In this document: positions 21,824-27,474 of the stretch, piece by piece
Layout: every line of letters begins with the position of its first letter
Position numbering within the stretch: the stretch's first letter is position 1
Source: a virus
Direction: 5' to 3' (one strand)
IMG/VR virus record: IMGVR_UViG_3300037225_000538
Coordinates: 1 to 27,474 of that record
Length of the DNA stretch: 27,474 nt
The notes under the pieces: model-generated
What the model was told of the DNA's origin: nothing
Database searches by the model: none
Seen by the model: the letters and a program-made list of their open reading frames with translations, nothing else
Made by a program: the position numbers and the translations under genes

Positions 21824-22674
21824 ATCACCTTCTGATATACTTTCAAAAGTTGTGTCGCGACTAGGTCCCATGTAAGGTTCCTTGCGTAGGTGTTAGGAGA
21901 CCAATCCCAATCTACTGAGTTATAAGCTGGGTGAATATGTGATTTGAACAGCGCGACGGAACCTTCCGGGGAAATCGTTTGCAGGCCTGGGCCGTACCAT
22001 TCATTGCCACGGTTGGCAGAAGTAGAGATCACCCGGCACCCGGCACAGAGAGCCTCCCCGATCACCAAAGACATCCGCTCCGTAGAGCTGGAGGAAACCA
22101 ACACACGGTGCCGCTTGTACTCCGCCGCCAAGTCCTCCCGCGAGAGTCCCGTAAGAAATGTGAATGGTATCTCCAGTTCCTGACAAGCATCTCGAATGAC
22201 CTCCCATCGCTTGCCATCATCCGCACGGACGGCAACGGCAGCGACCCCGACTCGTCCCGGCCCCCCATCAGGCGCGTGAAATATTTTGGATGTGCCATTC
22301 GGGATGGGCGTGTACGGGATTTTTGCCCCGACCCAAGCCTGCATCTCGTGTCCCTCGGTGTGTGAGAAGGGGAGGACCGCCGCCGCACGTCTCAGGTGGC
22401 TGGCCATCTCCGCCGGGGCCATTCCCCGGTCAACCGGGTAGAAGGTCGGCGTCACCACGTAGGGCTTCGCCGCCACGGTGGCCAGCCGGAAGTTCTCGCG
22501 GCTCCAAGGATAGTTGACGTGGAAGATGTGAACCAGGTCCGCCTCCCGCAACGGGCGCGCATTTCCATACCAGCAGTCGACGCCTAGCTCCCGGAGCGCG
22601 GTCATCGTAGCGTCGATGGCGATGAGGTCGCCGCCTTCCCATGTCCGCTCCCGATTGAGTATGGCAACCTTCAT
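21817..22674 (-). CDS. Glycosyltransferase, GT4-like GT-B fold (285 aa)
   Basis: ATG 22674 has GGAG upstream and overlaps the previous stop (ATGA). The sequence starts MKVAILNRERTWEGGD, a Rossmann-type N-terminus with a glycine-rich turn, and carries IPNGTSKIF (sugar-nucleotide side) and the C-terminal signature ERMSLVIGEALCAGCRVIST, typical of GT4 retaining enzymes. At 285 aa it is shorter than most GT4 proteins, so the N-terminal domain is compact. It is the only GT-B-type enzyme in the cassette. Confidence 0.82.
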   Translation of the reverse strand: MKVAILNRERTWEGGDLIAIDATMTALRELGVDCWYGNARPLREADLVHIFHVNYPWSRENFRLATVAAKPYVVTPTFYPVDRGMAPAEMASHLRRAAAVLPFSHTEGHEMQAWVGAKIPYTPIPNGTSKIFHAPDGGPGRVGVAAVAVRADDGKRWEVIRDACQELEIPFTFLTGLSREDLAAEYKRHRVLVSSSSTERMSLVIGEALCAGCRVISTSANRGNEWYGPGLQTISPEGSVALFKSHIHPAYNSVDWDWSPNTYARNLTWDLVATQLLKVYQKVIC

Positions 22675-23207
22675 GCTTTCTCCACCCACCAGAAAGGCTC
22701 TGCGACCTTAACGCCTGGGAAAACTTGCTCCACAGCCTTTCGTACCCCAGGAAGTCCTGGATTCCCGAAGTCATCGCCGCACAGCACTTTTCGTGCCTTT
22801 GGCCCATACAAAAAGATGTCTGACCGGCAGCCATCATAAGAGTGGTCCGCGTCAATGTAAACCAGGTCGGCTTCCGGCGCAAGTACATTGACTATGTTAG
22901 AGTCACCGCGAATCGCGAGAACCTTGTCTACAGCCCCTGTCGCTGTTAAGTTGCTGTGGAAAGCCTCCCAGAACTGCTGACTTGGATAGTGCCGGTCGAT
23001 CTCTCGATCATCCGGCTCGTGATCCATCCACCAGCGGTCAACGCAGGTGACATGATCCACGCGTTGAGCGAACCAGATAGCCGATAGTCCCATGAAGCTG
23101 CCAATTTCCAGGACAGTTTTCACGGAGTGCTTTTTAATCAGCATCTCCAAAGCCTGACGATTGGCTTGGGGCAAGTATCCCCAGACGCTCTCTTGCTGCT
23201 CAGGCAT
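22671..23207 (-). CDS. Class I methyltransferase, Methyltransf_24-like (178 aa)
   Basis: VLEIGSFMGLSAIW (from about residue 32) is SAM-binding motif I, CVDRWW follows beta-strand 2, and LVYIDADHSYDGCRSD (about 115-130) is the metal-coordinating motif of the Methyltransf_24/macrocin O-methyltransferase group. CGDDFG follows at the expected place. The start overlaps the upstream glycosyltransferase by 8 nt. A sugar O-methyltransferase is the simplest reading. Confidence 0.82.
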   Translation of the reverse strand: MPEQQESVWGYLPQANRQALEMLIKKHSVKTVLEIGSFMGLSAIWFAQRVDHVTCVDRWWMDHEPDDREIDRHYPSQQFWEAFHSNLTATGAVDKVLAIRGDSNIVNVLAPEADLVYIDADHSYDGCRSDIFLYGPKARKVLCGDDFGNPGLPGVRKAVEQVFPGVKVAEPFWWVEKA

Positions 23208-23892
23208 ACCGGTTTTCCCTTGCTAATTTGCATTCAACATGGGCACTCAGCTTCTGAATGGTCGCTATGCGATATGCAGCATCCCCATTCACAGGCATCC
23301 GATCTGTGCTGGAACCCGCGTGCGGGTTGTAGTGAAATAACGGCTCCCGCAATGGCAGTATCTTCCAACCAGCAGCGACCATCATTCCCCACATCAACCA
23401 ATCCTCATAAATGGCAGGGGCCTCGTCGTAGCCGCCGACCTGCTTCCAAGCCTTGCGGCGAAACATCGAGCAGCAGAACATCAGATTGCCTTGCAGGAAA
23501 CGGTCCACGGAGAACGGCGGGGTCGTGGGCTGGACTCGACCGTCCGGCCAGATCAAGTCGGGAGCCACCGCTCCGATGCCATCGTCTCGCAGCATCGTGT
23601 CCAAGCAGCGCTCAACGTAGTTGGGCTCAATCCAGTCGTCGGCGTCCAGCGGAACGACGAACTCACAGGCAGTACTCTGGACGCCGATGTTGCGTGCGTT
23701 GGCCTGCCGCTGTGGCAAAGCATCGATCCACCCCGCGCATAGGTTCTCCGCGATCTCCTTGGAGTTGTCCGTCGAGCCGCCGTCCACGATGATAACCTCG
23801 GCAGGAGGGATCGTCTGCTGCTGAGCACTACGAATGGACCGCTCTAGGTACTGCCCGTAGTTCAAGTTGGCGATGACGACGGCGACGCTCAT
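23200..23892 (-). CDS. Glycosyltransferase family 2 (230 aa)
   Basis: This is a classic GT2 sequence: SVAVVIANLNYGQYLERSI, VDGGSTD at 36-42, the DxD-type DADDW at 83-87, then GGYDE and YEDWLMWGMMV, the acceptor and catalytic-base region. Cytosolic, no membrane helix. Its ATG shares a base with the TAA of the preceding small gene (TAATG), so the two are coupled. It is the most canonical glycosyltransferase in the window. Confidence 0.9.
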   Translation of the reverse strand: MSVAVVIANLNYGQYLERSIRSAQQQTIPPAEVIIVDGGSTDNSKEIAENLCAGWIDALPQRQANARNIGVQSTACEFVVPLDADDWIEPNYVERCLDTMLRDDGIGAVAPDLIWPDGRVQPTTPPFSVDRFLQGNLMFCCSMFRRKAWKQVGGYDEAPAIYEDWLMWGMMVAAGWKILPLREPLFHYNPHAGSSTDRMPVNGDAAYRIATIQKLSAHVECKLARENRYA

Positions 23893-24158
23893 TAGCTTTT
23901 CGCAGCCTCTTCGTGAACTCCAGCCTTTCCCGCGTGAAGCGCCGCCGTCTTGAAGTTGCCGGCAGCGAGATGCTTCTTGCTGGCCAGCTGGTGAGCAGCT
24001 GCCGCTGCCAGGTGATCCGACTTCTTGTCGCTGGCATTGGCAATCTTGGACTTCAAGTTGGCAGAACGGCTGGCGCTGCCAGGGTTCGGGTGCGGGCCGC
24101 CACCAGGACCTCCCTTCTTCACAGCATCAGCCAACAACAACGTCGTAAGCATTTTCAT
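23892..24158 (-). CDS. Small Ala/His/Lys-rich hypothetical protein (88 aa)
   Basis: ATG 24158 follows AAAGGAG and overlaps the stop of the upstream glycosyltransferase (ATGA). After a short N-terminus (MKMLTTLLLADAVKKGG) comes a Gly/Pro-rich stretch, then basic helices with many Ala, Lys and His residues (SDHLAAAAAHQLASKKHLAAG). It has no catalytic motif. It could be a glycan acceptor or a DNA-binding peptide, but nothing in the sequence decides. Its place between two glycosyltransferases and tight coupling argue that it is a real gene. Confidence 0.6.
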   Translation of the reverse strand: MKMLTTLLLADAVKKGGPGGGPHPNPGSASRSANLKSKIANASDKKSDHLAAAAAHQLASKKHLAAGNFKTAALHAGKAGVHEEAAKS

Positions 24159-24955
24159 ACGGCTCCTTTCAAGGCCGACAAACATGGCAAAGCATTTGGT
24201 GGTCGGGCATCGTTCCACAAAGTCAAGTCCTCGGGTCGTCGAATCCACTGCCGCGAGACCGCGAGGCCGTCGTACTGCACGTGCCACTTCATCGCACGCT
24301 CCACCGGATCGTAGCGCCCCACGCGCTCCCGGATCACCTTCCGCTCCGCCTGCGCGCTGGTGCGGAGCGGATAGTGCTTCAGCGTGAAGAACTCCGGCGA
24401 GACCAGCATGCCGGGGAACTTCGCGAAGTGACCCCCCGTGCTAGCCAAGTCCACCCGATGCTCCGTGCGCTTCCAGGCCTTCACCTGCCGCATTCGGCTG
24501 TCCGGATGGTTGACGGTGTAGTAGCGAAAGTGCCGCTCCGGGTCACCGACGTATAGGTCGTCCACGGGCATGAAGTGATAGACCTGGAAGTTCACCGCCG
24601 AGTAACCCCCGCGACCGACACGCTCCAGCCCGTCCAGCAGGCTTTCCCTCGCGCGAGGACTCCGACGGATCTCGTCGGCGTCGTGATGGATGATCCAATC
24701 AGCATCTGACTGGTAAGCCAACTCCTCGACTCGTTGAAGCAGCAATCGCCACGAGTAGTATGGTGAAGGGCCATCAGCGGGAAACTTCTCGTAGTTCATG
24801 ATCCCCAACTTTTTGACGATGGTGGCGCTCTCGTCTTGGCTCCAATTGTCCACCACGTGAACGTCAACTCCCTGCTCGTGGAGATGACGAACCGTGTCTC
24901 CTATGATATCCGCTTCGTTATAGCAACAAACGAAAGCTGTGGCGCGGAAGCTCAC
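24155..24955 (-). CDS. Glycosyltransferase, GT2-like with DADE motif (266 aa)
   Basis: GTG 24955 is chosen because it overlaps the stop of the preceding gene (GTGA) and homology-like sequence begins there (SFRATAFVCCYNEADII); the upstream 95 codons of the frame are antisense-like. VDNWSQDES is the GT-A nucleotide-binding turn and HHDADEIRRS at about 90-99 is the DxD-type site of the Glyco_tranf_2_4 group. The C-terminal half includes HFRYYTVNHP and HYPLRTSAQAE. It is the first glycosyltransferase of the cassette in transcription order. Confidence 0.82.
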   Translation of the reverse strand: MSFRATAFVCCYNEADIIGDTVRHLHEQGVDVHVVDNWSQDESATIVKKLGIMNYEKFPADGPSPYYSWRLLLQRVEELAYQSDADWIIHHDADEIRRSPRARESLLDGLERVGRGGYSAVNFQVYHFMPVDDLYVGDPERHFRYYTVNHPDSRMRQVKAWKRTEHRVDLASTGGHFAKFPGMLVSPEFFTLKHYPLRTSAQAERKVIRERVGRYDPVERAMKWHVQYDGLAVSRQWIRRPEDLTLWNDARPPNALPCLSALKGAV

Positions 24956-25212
24956 TTGGTTGCCATGTCCTTGCTGGGAATCGTGACGACCTTCGGAGAA
25001 ACAGGAGGATCGCCCACGGCAACAGGACCAATGGCCCCAGTTACGTTGTAATCCTTGCTGAACTTGCCCAGAGCGGCGATTCCGCCCGCAGCCACGAAGC
25101 CCGCAGTGATAGTCGCCCACTTCGGCAAAACGACTCCACCCTGTGACAAGGCGAGGACCAAGCTGGCACCGGACGTTACGTAGCCAGCCAAGGTCGTCTT
25201 CCAGGAACGCAT
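24952..25212 (-). CDS. Small membrane protein, holin-like candidate (86 aa)
   Basis: ATG 25212 has GGAG 7 nt upstream. Two hydrophobic stretches are visible (about residues 7-29 and 33-52), followed by a hydrophilic tail with KDYNVTG. This layout, WKTTLAGxx..., then a second helix and KDxNVTG, is common in small phage membrane proteins sometimes annotated as holins or lysis-associated. No endolysin gene is visible in this window, so a lysis role is uncertain. It shares the operon with sugar genes. Confidence 0.6.
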   Translation of the reverse strand: MRSWKTTLAGYVTSGASLVLALSQGGVVLPKWATITAGFVAAGGIAALGKFSKDYNVTGAIGPVAVGDPPVSPKVVTIPSKDMATK

Positions 25213-25223
25213 CCATCTTCTCC

Positions 25224-25469
25224 TTACGCCAGAGGCTCAATCCACTCGTTATTCCAGAGAAGGAGCATCTCGTGGATAGCCTGCTTGCTATAACTGGTCC
25301 CCGCTACATCGTAGGGGAGCGTATCTCCCTTGTGGTAGAGAGTCCCGAGAAAATGAACGGCAGCCTTGGTGGCCTTGTACTGCGTGGTCCCGTCGTTCTC
25401 AAAGTTGCGATCGCCGAAAGACGCGAAGTTCCGACGAATGCCGCCGTTGATTTGTGTTTGAGTTGCCAT
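25224..25469 (-). CDS. Hypothetical protein (81 aa)
   Basis: ATG 25469 follows AAGGAG at ideal spacing, and the stop lies 11 nt before the next ATG. The protein is soluble, with aromatic and charged residues throughout (FASFGDRNFENDGTTQYK, then LLLWNNEWIEPLA at the end). No family recognised. It lies between the DUF115-like gene and the small membrane protein gene. Confidence 0.6.
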   Translation of the reverse strand: MATQTQINGGIRRNFASFGDRNFENDGTTQYKATKAAVHFLGTLYHKGDTLPYDVAGTSYSKQAIHEMLLLWNNEWIEPLA

Positions 25470-25478
25470 TGTTTCTCC

Positions 25479-26147
25479 TTAAGTTTTAACTGTTTCCAAA
25501 ACTGGTTGCAGCGCTTGCTCCAAGGCCATCGTCAGCCAACAAGTAAGCGCCGATCCCGAAGAGGCGTTGATGACTTCCACCCCGGCGCTCTTCAACGGCT
25601 CCACGAGGGAATCGAACAGCGGGAGCATGGTGTTCCGCAGAATCCGGTCGAACCCGCCCGGACGCTTCTCGTCGTGCCAATGCGTCCGCCCATCGACCAC
25701 CTGCATGTCCACGCCCAGCAAGATGATCTTCCGTACGCCGTAATGGTAGGCGAGGTTGATAGCTGCGTAGGAACTGTTGGAACCGTGGCGGAGCCCCGAA
25801 GGATCGGTCTCCAGGCCCGTCTGCCCTGTGAATGGAATGTGACGAAAGCTCGGGTTCGACCGCAACTCCTCCCCACCCTTCAACCAGAAACCCGTCACCA
25901 AGAGGTCTCGGAAGTGGCACGCCTGACAAAGAGACAAGCGATTCCGGTCCAGCTGGTTCTCGTACCACTCCTGATCGCAGAAGTAAAACACGTCCGCGTA
26001 AGGCCACAGCCGCCAGCTGTCGTTGATGGTAATGACCTTAGGGCGGTGGATGCTCAGCGCGGAGAGGTCTTGCATGGCCAACGATGGGCCTCCGGCCAGG
26101 ATCACGCAGGTCTCGCCCGGCCAGGATTTTGAAATCGTATGCCTCAT
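25479..26147 (-). CDS. DUF115-like Rossmann protein, possible sugar-modifying enzyme (222 aa)
   Basis: ATG 26147 overlaps the stop of the upstream connector gene (ATGA); the longer frame upstream is an antisense-like shadow. The N-terminus ETCVILAGGPSLAMQDL is a glycine-rich loop as in DUF115/MAF-type proteins. PKVITINDSW, ADVFYFCDQEWY and KIILLGVDMQVVDG with THWH follow at the usual places. Family members include motility accessory factors involved in flagellin glycosylation, so this gene marks the start of the sugar cassette. Actual reaction unknown. Confidence 0.72.
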   Translation of the reverse strand: MRHTISKSWPGETCVILAGGPSLAMQDLSALSIHRPKVITINDSWRLWPYADVFYFCDQEWYENQLDRNRLSLCQACHFRDLLVTGFWLKGGEELRSNPSFRHIPFTGQTGLETDPSGLRHGSNSSYAAINLAYHYGVRKIILLGVDMQVVDGRTHWHDEKRPGGFDRILRNTMLPLFDSLVEPLKSAGVEVINASSGSALTCWLTMALEQALQPVLETVKT

Positions 26148-26533
26148 TGTGATAATGAATGCAACCGGGTCACGCGCCAGTTGCTCGACATATTGATACG
26201 TCCGCTGGGGTCGTTCCAGACCAGCGGGGCATATGACATCGCCTGCACCAGGATGTAGCCCGTCGCCGGCAGCGAGTCCTGCAAGGCCTCGAACATCTCC
26301 TGCCACTTCCGGCGGACGGTGATGTAGTCGAAGCGAGAGCCACGCACGCACACCTGAAAAGTGACCCGCTCGTTCTCCCGCTCCATGGTGTCGGCCGGCA
26401 TCCCGCCGGTCTCGAAGATGCCCACACATTGATCTTGCTCATCGGGCATGTACGACTTGTACAGAAGCCACCCGGTGCTGTTGCCGACGTTGGCCGACAG
26501 GTAATCGTAGATGTCGTCGAGAAGCAGGCTCAC
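26144..26533 (-). CDS. Tail terminator / tail completion protein, probable (129 aa)
   Basis: GTG 26533 overlaps the upstream stop (GTGA). The sequence is an alpha/beta fold with an N-terminal helix (SLLLDDIYDYLSANVG), a strand LLYKSYMPDEQDQCVGIFETGG, a central RVTFQVCVRGSRFDYITVRRKW motif typical of minor capsid/tail terminator proteins (gpU-like or DUF3168-like), and a C-terminal strand. It lies just after the gp10-like gene, the usual connector order. It would cap the tail tube where it meets the head. The next gene is usually the tail tube; here the sugar cassette intervenes. Confidence 0.7.
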   Translation of the reverse strand: MSLLLDDIYDYLSANVGNSTGWLLYKSYMPDEQDQCVGIFETGGMPADTMERENERVTFQVCVRGSRFDYITVRRKWQEMFEALQDSLPATGYILVQAMSYAPLVWNDPSGRINMSSNWRVTRLHSLSQ

Positions 26534-26928
26534 GCCACGGACCTCTTTATCGCGTCGGCAACTATCCCCGGAAGCTCATCCTGCCGCTCTTGGACGGGAT
26601 TGATGAGGTAGTGTGGTCCAGAACCTGGACGAGTCCAGTGCACGGTAGGGCTCATGTTCTCGTGTACGGCCAGTGCGTAGCCAACCGTCTCATCCCCATA
26701 TCCCAGCGTGACAGTCACCTTGGACCCACTGACCTCCGGCTCCTGCACCTTGCCGGTGTTCATCAGCGCACCAGTCTTCACTGGAACGCGGCGCTTGCTC
26801 TCGATCATGATGCTACCGGCGAACTGGTAGAGGGCAGACGCGACCTCCGGCTGCACGTTGGCGATGGCCCGCTCGATGCGAGCCTTGATGGTGTCGATAC
26901 CGTTGAGTGTGAATGTTACCTTGGCCAT
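26530..26928 (-). CDS. HK97 gp10-like head-tail connector protein (132 aa)
   Basis: ATG 26928 follows AGAGGAG. The sequence shows the gp10 pattern: an N-terminal helix (GIDTIKARIERAIANV), then IMIESKRRVPVKTGALMNT, the RVPVxTGxL motif that is diagnostic of this family, then YALAVHENMSPTVHW and a C-terminal helix. The product would join the neck between head and tail. It follows two tiny genes and precedes the terminator-like gene. Confidence 0.85.
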   Translation of the reverse strand: MAKVTFTLNGIDTIKARIERAIANVQPEVASALYQFAGSIMIESKRRVPVKTGALMNTGKVQEPEVSGSKVTVTLGYGDETVGYALAVHENMSPTVHWTRPGSGPHYLINPVQERQDELPGIVADAIKRSVA

Positions 26929-26932
26929 AAGT

Positions 26933-27091
26933 TTACTCCTCTGCCACCTTCACGTTCGACAGGATCTCGGCAGCCACCACGTCCATCAACTGGTCCTCGG
27001 TCATCAGCCCCTCGCGCAATGCCCACTCCGCCGTGTCGAGGAACTCGTCGGAGGCGACGGTCGAGGTGTCGAGCCGAAAGCTGATCTTCAT
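26933..27091 (-). CDS. Small acidic protein in the connector region (52 aa)
   Basis: ATG 27091 overlaps the stop of the upstream gene (ATGA). The 52 residues (MKISFRLDTSTVASDEFLDT, then acidic helix to VKVAEE) are soluble and acidic. The TAA lies 5 nt before the next ATG, and the gp10-like gene's ribosome-binding site is inside this ORF. No family recognised, but the tight coupling on both sides makes it a real gene. Confidence 0.6.
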   Translation of the reverse strand: MKISFRLDTSTVASDEFLDTAEWALREGLMTEDQLMDVVAAEILSNVKVAEE

Positions 27092-27249
27092 GATGCTTTA
27101 TGCTTTCGCAATTGGACTTCACTTTCGACCGCTGCAATTTCAGCTTCTACCGCCTCGGCAGTAATACGTCTAGACATAAACTCGCGCCGACAAATTTCAA
27201 GCCGAGCCATAAGAATCTGATCCGTGATTGCATCCGACAAAGTAGTCAC
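27088..27249 (-). CDS. Small helical protein in the connector region (53 aa)
   Basis: GTG 27249 overlaps the stop of the upstream gene (GTGA), and its TGA overlaps the next ATG (ATGA). The product is a single long amphipathic helix by composition (SDAITDQILMARLEICRRE, later AEAVEAEIAAVESEVQLRK), probably coiled coil. Function unknown; co-expression with neck genes suggests assembly or a small connector part. Confidence 0.6.
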   Translation of the reverse strand: MTTLSDAITDQILMARLEICRREFMSRRITAEAVEAEIAAVESEVQLRKHKAS

Positions 27250-27474
27250 TTGGCGGTCCCCAGTTGAACTTTTACATAACAGTCTCCATTTTCATCCGGC
27301 CATTTCATCACATTGAGGATGGGCGGGAACTTGTCGTCACCGACGACGTAAATTCTGTCATCGTACTTCACGTCTGGCAAACCGAGTATCCAGATAGTCA
27401 TGCTGGAGAGCACAACCGCCCCATCACCCTGACCGCCGGAAGGCACGCGCTCAATCTTGAATACGCGGCGTCCT
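27246..27474 (-). CDS. Head closure / head-tail adaptor-like protein (partial, cut by right edge)
   Basis: The frame is open to the right edge and reads GRRVFKIERVPSGGQ before the GTG at 27446, so the true start probably lies outside the window. The visible C-terminal 76 residues are beta-rich (LSSMTIWILGLPDVKYDDRIYV, then VMKWPDENGDCYVKVQLG). Shape and position before a gp10-like gene fit a head-closure (stopper) protein, but no diagnostic motif is visible. Confidence 0.5.
   Translation of the reverse strand, partial: GRRVFKIERVPSGGQGDGAVVLSSMTIWILGLPDVKYDDRIYVVGDDKFPPILNVMKWPDENGDCYVKVQLGTAK

Noticed and set aside
24956-25240. N-terminal 95-codon extension of the glycosyltransferase at 24155-24955
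   Set aside because: The segment is Cys/Arg/Gly-rich noise in a shifted frame over the small membrane protein gene; GTG 24955 overlapping its stop is the better start.
26916-27137. - strand frame of 73 aa in the connector region
   Set aside because: Arg/Gly-rich noise; two smaller frames (26933-27091 and 27088-27249) explain the same DNA with neat ATGA/GTGA overlaps.
1-27474. tRNA genes, CRISPR arrays, insertion sequences, integrase or att sites
   Set aside because: I looked for cloverleaf-like segments, regularly spaced short repeats, transposase or integrase motifs and saw none. A tRNAscan or profile search would be needed to exclude them fully.

Overview
The window is part of a tailed double-stranded DNA phage genome (class Caudoviricetes, siphovirus-like) from an unidentified bacterial host. 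Evidence is a very long tape measure gene, a lambda-type tail order (tube, G/GT chaperone with a frameshift, tape measure, tail-tip proteins), head-tail connector genes, phage-type helicases, a homing endonuclease, dense packing with ATGA/GTGA overlaps, and no ribosomal, tRNA or metabolic genes. Host and family cannot be fixed from the sequence. Base composition is moderately GC-rich, except for one clearly AT-rich stretch around 7.4-8.5 kb.

Left arm (1-9488, + strand): an acidic C-terminal fragment, a UvrD-type helicase carrying a topoisomerase-type zinc finger, several small unknown genes, a conserved phage gene pair (677 and 127 aa), a structured intergenic region of about 385 bp, an SF2 helicase of the UvsW/XPB type invaded by a GIY-YIG homing endonuclease, and a glycosyltransferase. 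Four exact copies of ACCGTATAAT, all on the + strand, mark likely phage promoters.

Right arm (27474 down to 9492, - strand, read right to left): head-tail connector genes, then a roughly 6.5 kb cassette of sugar-handling genes (five glycosyltransferases, two methyltransferases, a DUF115-like protein and small ORFs), then tail tube, tail chaperones, a 1861-aa tape measure protein, two tail-tip proteins and a small terminal protein. The cassette sits where many siphophages have tail terminator directly followed by tail tube. One small zinc-ribbon gene (18028-18339) runs against the operon, between the chaperones and the tape measure, from its own apparently leaderless promoter.

The most striking structure is the homing insertion. 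The endonuclease gene is preceded by a replacement C-terminus that keeps the helicase ORF complete, and the displaced original C-terminus remains as an 82-codon fragment behind it. The replacement encodes the same motif-VI protein sequence with largely different codons. The second most striking is a diverged, non-coding direct repeat of about 105 bp at 6.1 kb and 19.7 kb. Other items are a probable nonsense truncation of the first helicase and a lambda-like -1 frameshift in the tail chaperone.
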